A stretch of DNA of 64,000 bases. Origin: JAJFUE01 sp041687335. Its GTDB lineage: Bacteria > Sumerlaeota > Sumerlaeia > MVZB01. Shown one piece after another: positions 26,515-34,692 of the stretch. Below the pieces are notes generated by a model. It saw only the letters and a list, made by a program, of their open reading frames with translations. It was not told where the DNA came from and made no database searches. A program made the translations under genes and the position numbers. The stretch spans positions 46,889 through 110,888 of the forward strand of contig JAWLCE010000012.1 of the NCBI GenBank assembly GCA_041687335.1, in the 5' to 3' direction. Positions within the stretch are counted from its first letter, which is position 1. Each line of letters opens with the position of its first letter.

Positions 26515-27189
26515 TCAGTTCTTCTTATACTTCTGGATGACCGCCAGGGTCTCGCGCACCTTGGCCGAGATGCCGTCCCAGTTTTTGGCCTTGAGGAACT
26601 CGGCGGTGATCAGGTTGGAGCCCATGCCAACGCAGGCGACGCCGGCGCCGAACCAGGCCTTGAGCGACTCCTCGGTGGAGTCCACCCCGCCCGTCGGCAT
26701 GATCAGCGTCCAGGGGCAGGGCCCGAGGACCGACTTGACGAAGTTGGGACCGCCGACCTCGGCACCGGGGAAGATCTTGAGGATCTCGCAGCCGTATTCC
26801 TCGGCCTGGCTGATCTCGCTGACCGAGCCGCAGCCGGGGCTGTAGGGGACCTTGCGCCGGTTGCAGACTTTGGCCACGTCATGGTTGAGCGTGGGGCCGA
26901 CGACGAAGTTGGCGCCGACATTGATATACATCCCGGCGGTGACCGGATCGACGACGGAGCCGACGCCCAGGATCAGCTCGGGGATCTCAACGCGGCAATG
27001 GCGGTCGAGCGCCGAAAAGATTTCAACGGCGTGGTCGCCGCGGTTGGTGAACTCCAGCATCCGGCCACCGCCATCGGCCACGGCGCGGGCGACGGACTTG
27101 GCCACCTCCAGATCGTCACTGTAGAAGACGGGCACCAGCCCGGTCTCCAGCATCGTATTGAGAACCTTGAGTCGCTTGAATCTGGCCAT
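26515..27189 (-). CDS. eda: 2-dehydro-3-deoxyphosphogluconate (KDPG) aldolase
   Basis: Class I aldolase splitting KDPG to pyruvate and glyceraldehyde 3-phosphate (also may cleave 4-hydroxy-2-oxoglutarate). The 224-residue product shows RMLEFTNRG (the catalytic Glu region), LGVGSVVDP, NVGANFVVGPTLN, PYSPGCGSVSEI and the Schiff-base lysine motif CEILKIFPGAEVGG, followed by MPTGGVD. It matches the family in length. The start MARFKRLKV is preceded by a purine-rich stretch (GAGGGGGAG). It heads the kdgK unit and is divergent from the Rrf2 gene. Confidence 0.93.
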   Translation of the reverse strand: MARFKRLKVLNTMLETGLVPVFYSDDLEVAKSVARAVADGGGRMLEFTNRGDHAVEIFSALDRHCRVEIPELILGVGSVVDPVTAGMYINVGANFVVGPTLNHDVAKVCNRRKVPYSPGCGSVSEISQAEEYGCEILKIFPGAEVGGPNFVKSVLGPCPWTLIMPTGGVDSTEESLKAWFGAGVACVGMGSNLITAEFLKAKNWDGISAKVRETLAVIQKYKKN

Positions 27190-27223
27190 TGTTGCATGCT
27201 CCCCCTCAAGAATAGAAACACCC

Positions 27224-27253
27224 TTTTAAGACATTTGGGCGAGCTAAAGTCAA
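27224..27253 (-). promoter_or_regulatory. Putative eda promoter flanked by GAAACAC/GTGTTTC arms
   Basis: On the minus strand TTGACT (complement of 27248-27253) and TTAAAA (complement of 27224-27229) are 18 nt apart, about 35 nt before the eda start. Inverted 7-mers GAAACAC (27215-27221) and GTGTTTC (27261-27267) bracket this promoter, echoing the half-sites at 24939-24976. Confidence 0.4.
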
Positions 27254-27353
27254 GCATGATGTGTTTCGGGGCATGGGCGACCAAGGTACCTTTACCGGCG
27301 CGCAGGAACTTCGCTTATCAAACGCTATCCATATCTTGATGTATAAAATTGTG

Positions 27354-27381
27354 TTGACCCCTGCAGGCGCCGGGGCATAAT
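27354..27381 (+). promoter_or_regulatory. Sigma-70-like promoter of the Rrf2 gene
   Basis: TTGACC (27354-27359) and CATAAT (27376-27381) are separated by 16 nt, five of six consensus bases in each hexamer, about 88 nt upstream of the Rrf2 start codon. Confidence 0.55.
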
Positions 27382-27468
27382 GTTCATTTTGGACCCGGGA
27401 GGCCAGATCGCGGTCGTATGCCCGACGAGAAGCGGTTGAGCATCCGATTTACCGAGGTGACCCTTTTC

Positions 27469-27954
27469 ATGAGTCTGATCTCAAGAACCGCCCAATATGC
27501 CCTGCGCGCGATGACACTGCTGGCGGCACAGGATAAACGAATGACGGTCCGGCAACTGGCCAAGGCGGTCGGCGCGCCCCAGCCCTATCTGGCCCGCATC
27601 ATCATGACGCTGGCCGACACCGGCATGGTTGATGCGCGTCGTGGGCCCGGCGGCGGGCTGAAGCTGGGCCGCGATCCGGTGGATATTTCACTGATGGACA
27701 TCGTCTCGTGTTTTGACGGCAAGCTGCTGTTCGAGGAATGCGCCCTGGGGCTGCCCGGCTGCAAGAACACCGCCCATAAATGCCCGATTCATGACCAGTG
27801 GGAGCAGATTTGCGAAGAGATCAAGCTGTGGTGGAGCCAGACCACGCTGGCCGAATTCAAGGCCGAAGACACCACGCTTTGCATGCGAACACGCCTGACC
27901 CAGCCGCCGGAGGCGCTGGCGTTGCCGGCGCGCGTCCGCGGCCGCTGGCATTGA
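27469..27954 (+). CDS. Rrf2-family transcriptional regulator, probable Fe-S sensor
   Basis: A 161-residue winged-helix regulator starting MSLISRTAQYALRAM, the canonical Rrf2 N-terminus, with VRQLAKAVGAPQPYLARIIMTLADTGMVDARRGPGGG as recognition helix and wing. Cys91, Cys98 and Cys105 are spaced C-x6-C-x6-C (ECALGLPGC, then CKNTAHKC), comparable to the three-Cys cluster site of IscR/NsrR (usually x5), so it probably binds a 2Fe-2S or 4Fe-4S cluster and senses oxygen, nitric oxide or iron status. Extra cysteines lie at 81 and 115. ATG 27469 follows GAGGTGA; an in-frame ATG at 27418 is less likely. It is divergent from eda. Confidence 0.88.
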   Translation: MSLISRTAQYALRAMTLLAAQDKRMTVRQLAKAVGAPQPYLARIIMTLADTGMVDARRGPGGGLKLGRDPVDISLMDIVSCFDGKLLFEECALGLPGCKNTAHKCPIHDQWEQICEEIKLWWSQTTLAEFKAEDTTLCMRTRLTQPPEALALPARVRGRWH

Positions 27955-27997
27955 CCCCCTTGGCCATCATCACAGCCCGCGGACCGCTCCCCTCGCC

Positions 27998-28732
27998 TCA
28001 GCCGTTGCCCTTGGGGCCCATGGTTTCGATTAGCGGATAAGCAAGAACCTCGACGACGCAGGGGACGACGCCGCGCCGGATCATGTCGATCTTGCGGGCG
28101 GCCCCGCGGCTCAGATCGATGATCCGCCCCTTGATGAAGGGGCCGCGATCGTTGATCACGACCACCACCGAGTGGCCGGTATCGGTGCGGGTGACCCGCA
28201 CAACGGTTCCAAAGGGCAGCGTCTTGTGAGCGGCCGTCATGCCATCGGGATAGTAGCGCTCGCCGGTGGCCACCAATTCACAATCCGAATAGAAGGAAGC
28301 GATTCCCGTTTCGGGTTTGTAGGCAAAACCGAGGCCCTCGTTGTAGACCATCGGCCAGCGCTTGCCGCGGATGACGGACCCGCTGATCAGCGGGTCGCCC
28401 TCGGGCACCAGGCGCAGCGCCGGGGGCGCCACCTCCTCCTCGAGCGGTTCCTCGGCGGGCGGTTCAACAATGATCACCTCGGCAGGGGCTTCCTGAGGAT
28501 ATGGCTCCCGCTGCGCCTGGCGGTCGAAGAGGTTCAAGCGCGCAAGCCGCGCGGTGGGGGTGACGGAGACCGGCCGCTGGCGCGGTTCCTGCAGGCTGGT
28601 CTGGGCTCCCGCCAGCTGCGGCTCGGGCAATTGCGCCGGCTGCGGCTGCATGGTGGCGCAAGAACCCATGGCCAAGCCAATGAGCAGCACGAGCAACAAA
28701 AAAAGGGGCCTGGGGCTGTCACCAAAAACCAT
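27998..28732 (-). CDS. rlpA: RlpA-like septal ring lytic transglycosylase lipoprotein
   Basis: Outer-membrane lipoprotein of the RlpA family, which cleaves denuded peptidoglycan glycan strands at the septum. The 244-residue product (start MVFGDSP) has a hydrophobic signal ending AMGSC (Cys25), a Pro/Gln/Glu-rich linker, and the C-terminal double-psi beta-barrel with ETGIASFYSD, MTAAHKTLPFGTVVRVTRTDTG and VINDRGPFIKGRIIDLSRGAA, the catalytic-Asp signature. No SPOR domain is present at the C-terminus, unlike E. coli RlpA. An in-frame ATG at 28780 is also possible. It converges with the Rrf2 gene. Confidence 0.9.
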   Translation of the reverse strand: MVFGDSPRPLFLLLVLLIGLAMGSCATMQPQPAQLPEPQLAGAQTSLQEPRQRPVSVTPTARLARLNLFDRQAQREPYPQEAPAEVIIVEPPAEEPLEEEVAPPALRLVPEGDPLISGSVIRGKRWPMVYNEGLGFAYKPETGIASFYSDCELVATGERYYPDGMTAAHKTLPFGTVVRVTRTDTGHSVVVVINDRGPFIKGRIIDLSRGAARKIDMIRRGVVPCVVEVLAYPLIETMGPKGNG

Positions 28733-28967
28733 ATGCCATCCGTGCCAATGGGTCCCAAAACGGGTGATCCGGTTCCGCAAGGCCCTTTAACCCTTGGCTG
28801 AGGGGCCCGTGCCTGTCAACCCTTTTCGGCCAGCGGCCCGGGGGCCGGGCGGGGGCGCCGAAGGCCGGCGGAGGCCATTCATTTGGTGTCCATCGGGGCT
28901 GGAAATCGCTATGATGCCACCATCTCGCCCGCCGAGGCCGGTGGCCGGAGGGCTTGTCAGGGTATCG

Positions 28968-30041
28968 ATGAGCACGTTGATCGTATCATCCTTTCCGCCG
29001 CAGGCATGCGGGATTGCAAAGTATGCCGAACAGCAGGCCGTCTTCCTGCGCCGGCAGGGGATGGCGGTGGAAGTCTTCTCGCCGCCGGGGGGCGGGGGCG
29101 ACTGGCGCGCCCCGTTCGATGACGGCCTGTTCCCCTGGCGCCTGCTGCGGCTGGGTTGGGCCTATCGACAGCTGATGATCCACTTCACGCCGGCCTTCTA
29201 CTTTCGGCCCGGAAGCGCATGGGCCCGCTGGGCGACCAGCCTGGGGTTTCTTATTTTGATGCTGGCGCTGGGGCGGCGCATCACGATCCTGATCCACGAG
29301 ACCGAGTTTCGGGTCGGGGGCGACGGCCGGCCGGGGTGGCGCGCGCGGCTGGATCGCTGGTGGTGGCGGCTGGCCGGGCGGCTGGCATTTCACAGCGGCG
29401 CCGAGCGCGATGCCTTTGCCCGCTATTACCGGCTCGACCCAACGAGGCGGACCTGCGAAATCTGGCCCCACGACCAGTTCATGACGGCGCACTGCCCGCC
29501 CGACCGCGAGGCCGCGCGCCGCCGACTGCAACTGGAGCCCGAGGCCCTGCTGCTGCTCTCGATCGGTTTCATCCAGCCGCACAAGGGGTTCGAGCGCGTG
29601 CTGACGGCCATGGGGCGCGTGCGGGATCCCCGGCTACGCTACAAGGTGGTCGGTTCGGTTCGCCTGGCGTGGGACGTCGCGCACGCCTACGCCCGCGGCT
29701 TGCATGAGCTGGCCGAGGCCGATGCCCGCTGCGAGATCCTGGAGGGCTACCTCTCCGACGAGTTGTTCGACCTCTGGCTGGCGGCGGCCGATTATATTGT
29801 CGTGCCCTACCATGAAATCTGGAGCTCGGGGGTGGCGGCGCGGGCGCGCCTGTTGGGGAGGCCGCTGATCGCCACCCGCGCCGGCGGGCTCGCCGAACAA
29901 CTTGTACCGGGCTCATTCCTGTTCGAGGACGAGGAGGAGCTGGTTAAAATTCTGGAAAAGATCGCCGCCGTGCAATCGAGGGATGAATCGGCAGAGCAAG
30001 ATATCGGGGGAGCGGCGCGTGATGCCGGTTCTGCCGCATGA
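28968..30041 (+). CDS. Family 4-type glycosyltransferase
   Basis: A 357-residue GT-B fold glycosyltransferase. It opens STLIVSSFPPQACGIAKYAEQ, the donor/acceptor-domain start of GT4 enzymes that process surface glycans, and its C-terminal domain has LSIGFIQPHKGFERVLTA, VVPYHEIWSSGVAARARLLGRPLIATRAGGLAE (the EX7E-like region is imperfect: E-I-W-S-S-G-V-A-A-R, with the second Glu missing). Start 28968 is favoured by homology; upstream in-frame sequence is low-complexity Pro/Arg/Gly. The region 28733-28967 between rlpA and this start holds no other gene. Confidence 0.8.
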   Translation: MSTLIVSSFPPQACGIAKYAEQQAVFLRRQGMAVEVFSPPGGGGDWRAPFDDGLFPWRLLRLGWAYRQLMIHFTPAFYFRPGSAWARWATSLGFLILMLALGRRITILIHETEFRVGGDGRPGWRARLDRWWWRLAGRLAFHSGAERDAFARYYRLDPTRRTCEIWPHDQFMTAHCPPDREAARRRLQLEPEALLLLSIGFIQPHKGFERVLTAMGRVRDPRLRYKVVGSVRLAWDVAHAYARGLHELAEADARCEILEGYLSDELFDLWLAAADYIVVPYHEIWSSGVAARARLLGRPLIATRAGGLAEQLVPGSFLFEDEEELVKILEKIAAVQSRDESAEQDIGGAARDAGSAA

Positions 30042-30158
30042 TCGCTTCCTATGAAGGGTGGGCAACGATGGCGGGCTGGGATTGACATTGGGTGGCGGTG
30101 TGACATAATCGAGGGGTTGCTGAAGAGGTTTGAAAATCAGGCGCGGGTGGAGAGTAAA

Positions 30159-30539
30159 ATGGCCAGGCGAATCCTAGCGGTGGACGACGAGAGCGATGTG
30201 GTGCTGATCGTGAAGACGGCGCTGCAGAGTGAAGGTTATGAGGTCGAAACCGCCGGCAACGGTTTTGACGCGCTGGCGGCCTGTCGCGACCAGAGGCCCG
30301 ACCTGATCCTGCTCGACGTGATGATGCCGGGGATGTCAGGCTTCGACGTCATGCGCGAGCTGAAGAACGACGACAAGACCGCATCCATTCCGATCATCAT
30401 GCTGACGGGGGTCTCGGAGCGCAAAAAGATCCAGGAAGCGCTGATGGGCGGGACCCAGTATTACATCGTCAAGCCCTTTGACATCCAGGAACTGCTCGAC
30501 AAGGTCGCGGACGTGCTGGCGGCCCAAACGGGCTCCTGA
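30159..30539 (+). CDS. Single-domain response regulator (CheY-like)
   Basis: A 126-residue stand-alone receiver: acidic pair in ILAVDDES, phosphoacceptor Asp in PDLILLDVMMPG, Thr in IIMLTG and Lys in YYIVKPF, all as required for phosphorylation. GGAGAG lies before the ATG at 30159; upstream in-frame sequence is not receiver-like. No kinase gene is adjacent. The following polysaccharide deacetylase begins 17 nt downstream, suggesting co-transcription. Confidence 0.9.
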   Translation: MARRILAVDDESDVVLIVKTALQSEGYEVETAGNGFDALAACRDQRPDLILLDVMMPGMSGFDVMRELKNDDKTASIPIIMLTGVSERKKIQEALMGGTQYYIVKPFDIQELLDKVADVLAAQTGS

Positions 30540-30556
30540 GGCCGGGCGGCCCCGCC

Positions 30557-31273
30557 GTGGCGATCCCGCGGACGATCCTGCGCACGCCCCGCCAACTGGG
30601 GCTGCCGGCGCGGGGCGTGATCCTGACATTCGATGACGGACCCAACCTGCGCGGCCGGGTGACCGAACGCCTGCTCGACGAGTTGGCCCGGCGCGCGGTC
30701 AAGGCGGCCTTCTGCCTGGTGGGCAGCCAGATCGCGCCGGCGGCCGGGATCGTGCGCCGGATGGCGGCCGAGGGTCACCTGCTCGTCAACCACACGCATC
30801 ATCACGGCCCGCGGTGGCTGATCTCACGCCGCGAACTGGAACACCAACTCGACCTGTTTGACGGAGCCGTGGCTGGGGCGCTGGGGCGGCCGGGCTGGCG
30901 CAGCGATTTTTTTCGCCCCCCCTGGGGGCTGATCACCCCGGCGGTGCAGGCGGTGATGGACCGGCGCGGGCTGAGGCTGATGCCGGTGACGTATTATGCC
31001 TGGGATGCCGGGCTGGGGCCCAGGCGCTGCGCGGCGGTCAGCAGGCGGATCCTGGCGGCGGCGCGGCGCGATGGCGGGGGGGTCTTCGTGATCCATGACG
31101 GGCGCCACCGGCTGCTGCCCTGGCCGCTGGCATGGGCGGAGCACACGGGATCGGGCTATAACCGCAGCTGGGTGCCCGAGGCCGCCGCAGGGTTGATCGA
31201 CCAGCTGCGCGCGGAGGGATTCACGCTGCTGGACCCGCAAAAGGCCCTGGGCAACCACTGCACGGAAGGATGA
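30557..31273 (+). CDS. Polysaccharide deacetylase (NodB homology domain, CE4)
   Basis: A 238-residue metal-dependent carbohydrate N-deacetylase. NodB motifs are in order: VILTFDDGPN (Asp-Asp), VNHTHHHG (metal His pair), RSDFFRPPWG (motif 3), YYAWDAG and FVIHDG (motif 5 His). No signal peptide, so action on a cytoplasmic or membrane-attached lipid-linked sugar is more likely than on mature peptidoglycan. It starts at a GTG codon. Neighbouring glycosyltransferase, SDR and deacetylase genes suggest cell-surface glycan assembly. Confidence 0.88.
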   Translation: MAIPRTILRTPRQLGLPARGVILTFDDGPNLRGRVTERLLDELARRAVKAAFCLVGSQIAPAAGIVRRMAAEGHLLVNHTHHHGPRWLISRRELEHQLDLFDGAVAGALGRPGWRSDFFRPPWGLITPAVQAVMDRRGLRLMPVTYYAWDAGLGPRRCAAVSRRILAAARRDGGGVFVIHDGRHRLLPWPLAWAEHTGSGYNRSWVPEAAAGLIDQLRAEGFTLLDPQKALGNHCTEG

Positions 31274-31279
31274 TGGAAC

Positions 31280-31834
31280 ATGGCAAACCGGCTTCTGCGG
31301 GACCAGGCCCTGCTGGTGGTGATCGACCTGCAGGAGCGCCTGCTGGCGGCGATCGAGGATCATGAGCGGGTGGTCGGGCGGGCGGTGCTGCTGGCGAAGG
31401 CGGCCCGGCTGCTCGAAATCCCGATTCTGTGGACCGAGCAGAACAGCGCGCGGCTGGGACCGACCCACCCCAATGTGGTGGAAGCGATCGGCGAGGCGGC
31501 GCGGCCGCTGGAAAAGCTGCGCTTCGGTTGCCTCGATGACCAAGGCTTTTTTGACGCCGCGGCCGCCAGCGGACGCACTCAGATGATCCTGTGCGGGATC
31601 GAGGCCCACGTCTGCGTCCTGCAGTCGGCGCTGCGCGCGGTGAACACCGGCTGGGGAGTGTTCATCCCGGAGGACGCGGTCGGCAGCCGACGGGCATGGG
31701 ATCTGCACGTGGCGCTGGCACGGCTGTCGCAGGCGGGCGCGGTGCCCGCCACGGCCGAGATGCTGGTGATGGAAGCGCTGGGCGGGGCCGACGATCCGGC
31801 CTTCAAGCAGATTCTGCCGCTGCTGAAAGCCTGA
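31280..31834 (+). CDS. Isochorismatase-family cysteine hydrolase
   Basis: A 184-residue protein of the isochorismatase/nicotinamidase superfamily: catalytic Asp in VVIDLQERLL, a Lys-containing strand (LEKLRFGCLDDQGF) and the catalytic cysteine in CGIEAHVCVLQSAL. This short form resembles the YcaC/SrnX group of unassigned hydrolases. GGAAGGATGATGG precedes the ATG, six bases after the deacetylase stop. Substrate not predictable. Confidence 0.87.
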   Translation: MANRLLRDQALLVVIDLQERLLAAIEDHERVVGRAVLLAKAARLLEIPILWTEQNSARLGPTHPNVVEAIGEAARPLEKLRFGCLDDQGFFDAAAASGRTQMILCGIEAHVCVLQSALRAVNTGWGVFIPEDAVGSRRAWDLHVALARLSQAGAVPATAEMLVMEALGGADDPAFKQILPLLKA

Positions 31835-31903
31835 CGGTTGATTGCGGGCGCGTCGGGGCCTATAATCGCACCGCTGCTGGAATGCCCACACCGGATGCGC
31901 ACG

Positions 31904-32926
31904 ATGGAAACCACCGCTCCCACGCCGCCCGAGATCCCCGCCGGCGCCCATGTGCTCGTGACGGGACTGACGGGTCAGGATGGTTATTACCTGGCGAAGC
32001 TGCTGCTTGGGCGCGGCTGCGAGCTGACGGCGCTGGTCTGGCCGGGAGAACTGGAGGCCGCGCGCGCCACGGCGGCCGAGCTGGGCGGCAAGCTGCGGGT
32101 GGTGGGGTGCGACCTGGCTGACGACGCGGCGGTGTTCGCCGCCATCGAGGCACGGCCGCCCGAGGTCGCCTATCACCTGGCGGCGCAAAGCTCGGTGGGC
32201 ATCTCCTGGCGTGATCCCCTGACCACGGCGCGCGTCAACACGATGGGCACGATCCACCTGCTGGAGGGGCTGCGGCGGCATGCGCCGGGGGCGGCGTTTG
32301 TGATGGCGGGCTCGTGCGACTGCTACGACCATGAAGCGGCGGGCGCGGGGGGAGTCACCCCGCAGACACCGTTTCTGGCGACCAATCCGTATGCCTCGAG
32401 CAAGATCATGGCGCATGAGTATACGCGCTACTACCGGACGCAATTCGGGCTGCGGGCGTCGGTGGCGGTGCTGTTTAACCATACTTCGCCGCGCCGGCCC
32501 GAGCTGTTTGTGGAGCGGGGGATCATCGCCAATGCGGTGCGCGTGGCGCTGGGCCAGGCCGAGCGCGTCGTGGTGGGCGACCTGACCACGCGGCGCGACT
32601 GGTCATGGGCGCCCGAGATTGTCGAGGGATTTGCGCTGATGGGCGGGCTGGCCGAAGCCGATGAGATTGTGCTTGGCTCGGGCCGCACCCACGCCATCGG
32701 CGACTGGGTGGATGAAGTTTTTGAGCTGCTGGGGCTGGATCGCGAACGCCAGTTGGCGGTGGACCCGGCGCGCTGCCACCCCAACCATCGCACCAATACC
32801 CACGGCGACATCTCGCGCGCGCGCCGAGTGCTGGGCTGGCAGCCGCGCGTCGGGCTGGCCGAGATGACGCGCCTGCTGGCGGAGCATGACCAACGGCGGC
32901 TTGCCGCCCCACAACCGAGCCACTAG
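31904..32926 (+). CDS. GDP-mannose 4,6-dehydratase-like nucleotide-sugar SDR
   Basis: A 340-residue extended short-chain dehydrogenase. The NADP-binding GLTGQDGYYLAKLLL matches the GVTGQDGSYLAE motif of GDP-mannose dehydratases; the active site has NPYASSKIMAHEYTRYYR (Tyr-x3-Lys) with SVGISWRDPLTTARVN and the FNHTSPRRPELFV substrate segment. Family GMDs are typically 340-370 residues. It could act on GDP-mannose or a related NDP-sugar for surface glycan precursors. Start could alternatively be ATG 31895. It belongs to the 30159-32926 gene run. Confidence 0.82.
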   Translation: METTAPTPPEIPAGAHVLVTGLTGQDGYYLAKLLLGRGCELTALVWPGELEAARATAAELGGKLRVVGCDLADDAAVFAAIEARPPEVAYHLAAQSSVGISWRDPLTTARVNTMGTIHLLEGLRRHAPGAAFVMAGSCDCYDHEAAGAGGVTPQTPFLATNPYASSKIMAHEYTRYYRTQFGLRASVAVLFNHTSPRRPELFVERGIIANAVRVALGQAERVVVGDLTTRRDWSWAPEIVEGFALMGGLAEADEIVLGSGRTHAIGDWVDEVFELLGLDRERQLAVDPARCHPNHRTNTHGDISRARRVLGWQPRVGLAEMTRLLAEHDQRRLAAPQPSH

Positions 32927-32941
32927 GAAGGGAACCTGCCG

Positions 32942-34672
32942 ATGCCCCGTCTTCTCCCCTGCCTCATGCTGGGCTTGCTGGCGCTGGCGCCAGCCCACGC
33001 GGCGCAGCCCGCCCCGGCACCCACGGCCAACTATAATCCCTATGCCCTGATGCACCCGGTGCGGGCGCAAAATGGAATGGTGACCAGCCAGGAGGCGCGG
33101 GCCTCGCAGATCGGGGTGGATGTGCTGCGCCGGGGGGGCAATGCCGTGGATGCGGCCGTCGCGGTCGGTTTCGCGCTGGCCGTCACGCTGCCGCAGGCCG
33201 GCAACCTGGGCGGGGGCGGCTTCATGGTGGTGCACGAGGCGGCCAGCGGCACCCAGACGACGTTTGATTTTCGCGAGATGGCGCCGGCAGCCGCCACGCG
33301 CGACATGTTCGTCAACGAGCGCGGCGAGGTGGACCGCGACCGGGCGCTTTACAGCCACCTGTCGGCGGGGGTGCCGGGGACGGTGGCGGGGCTGGAAATG
33401 GCCCGCCAGCGGCTGGGGACGCTGCCCTTGGCCGAACTGGTCGCGCCGGCGATCGAGCTGGCCGAGGGGATGGCCGTGAGCGATCACCTGGCGTTGTCGC
33501 TGCGCTCGCAGCGGCGCACGATGCAGCGCAACCCGGCCACGCGCGCGATCTTCTTCAAGAACGATGGCACTGTTTATCAAGCGGGCGAGACGCTGGTGCA
33601 GGCGGACCTGGCGTGGTCGCTGCGCCAGATCGCCGAGCACGGACCCGAGGCCTTCTATCGCGGCGAAATCGCGCGACGGATGGTCGCCGACATGGAGGCG
33701 CACGGCGGGCTGTTCACGATGGAGGACATGGCGGCCTACCGCCCCATCGAGCGCGAGCCGGTGCGCGGCAGCTATCGCGGCTGGGAGATTGTCTCGATGC
33801 CGCCGCCCAGCTCGGGGGGCGTGCACCTGATTCAGATGCTCAACATTCTGGAGAACTTCCCGATCGGCGAGATGGGGCACAACTCGGCGGCCGCGATTCA
33901 TCATATGGCCGAGGCGATGAAGCTGGCCTATGCCGACCGCAGCCACTACCTGGGCGATCCGGACTTTGGCGAGGTGCCGGTGGAGGCATTGACCTCCAAG
34001 GAATATGCGAAGCGGCTGGCGGCGACGATCGACCCGCAACGCGCGCGCCCCGCGGCGGAGATTGCGCCGGGGCGGGTGCTGCACGAGGAGGGCGACCAGA
34101 CGACGCATTACTCGGTGATTGACGCGGCCGGCAACGTGGTTGGCGTGACCTACACGATCAACACCAGTTTCGGCACCGGCATCGTCGCCGCCGGCACCGG
34201 CATCCTGCTCAACAACGAGATGGACGACTTTTCGGCGCAGCCGGGCTCGCCCAATGTCTTCGGGCTGATCGGCGGCGAGGTCAACGCCGTCGAGCCGCGG
34301 AAGCGGCCGCTCAGCTCGATGACCCCGACGCTGTTGTTCAAGGATGGGCGACCGGTGATGGTGACCGGCACGCCGGGCGGCAGCCGCATCATCACGCAGG
34401 TGCTGCAGGTCGTGATGAACGTGATCGACCACGGCTTTAATGCGGCCGAGGCCTCGCGGGCCACGCGCGTTCACCACCAGTGGCTGCCCGACGAACTGGT
34501 CGTCGAGAAGGGCCTCAGCGCCGACACGCTGGCCCTGCTGCGCGCCTGGGGCCACGAGCCGGTGCTGCGGCGCAGCGTCGGCAGCGTGCAGACCATCATG
34601 CGCACCGAGCGGGGCGAGCTGCTGGGCGCCAGCGACACGCGCTCATTGGGCGGCGCCGCGATCGGATACTGA
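32942..34672 (+). CDS. ggt: Gamma-glutamyltransferase
   Basis: Periplasmic Ntn-hydrolase that cleaves glutathione and gamma-glutamyl compounds, synthesised as a precursor that self-cleaves before a Thr. The 576-residue product has a signal peptide (MPRLLPCLMLGLLALAPAHA), the N-terminal GNAVDAAVAVGFALAVTLPQAGNLGGGGFM hallmark, the large subunit, and the processing site DQTTHYSVID, where the second Thr is the nucleophile; then NNEMDDFSA, RPLSSMTPT and GTPGGSRI. Complete and apparently functional. thiD follows 20 nt downstream. Confidence 0.96.
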   Translation: MPRLLPCLMLGLLALAPAHAAQPAPAPTANYNPYALMHPVRAQNGMVTSQEARASQIGVDVLRRGGNAVDAAVAVGFALAVTLPQAGNLGGGGFMVVHEAASGTQTTFDFREMAPAAATRDMFVNERGEVDRDRALYSHLSAGVPGTVAGLEMARQRLGTLPLAELVAPAIELAEGMAVSDHLALSLRSQRRTMQRNPATRAIFFKNDGTVYQAGETLVQADLAWSLRQIAEHGPEAFYRGEIARRMVADMEAHGGLFTMEDMAAYRPIEREPVRGSYRGWEIVSMPPPSSGGVHLIQMLNILENFPIGEMGHNSAAAIHHMAEAMKLAYADRSHYLGDPDFGEVPVEALTSKEYAKRLAATIDPQRARPAAEIAPGRVLHEEGDQTTHYSVIDAAGNVVGVTYTINTSFGTGIVAAGTGILLNNEMDDFSAQPGSPNVFGLIGGEVNAVEPRKRPLSSMTPTLLFKDGRPVMVTGTPGGSRIITQVLQVVMNVIDHGFNAAEASRATRVHHQWLPDELVVEKGLSADTLALLRAWGHEPVLRRSVGSVQTIMRTERGELLGASDTRSLGGAAIGY

Positions 34673-34692
34673 AGCCAGGGAGAAATCCGCCG

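Noticed and set aside
28794..28967. N-terminal extension of the glycosyltransferase at 28968
   Set aside because: The in-frame upstream text is Pro/Gly/Arg-rich without similarity and the GT4 start motif begins at 28968.
30824..34555. Minus-strand frames of 552 and 650 codons over the glycan and ggt genes
   Set aside because: They oppose well-recognised genes and encode His/Arg/Gln-rich nonsense.
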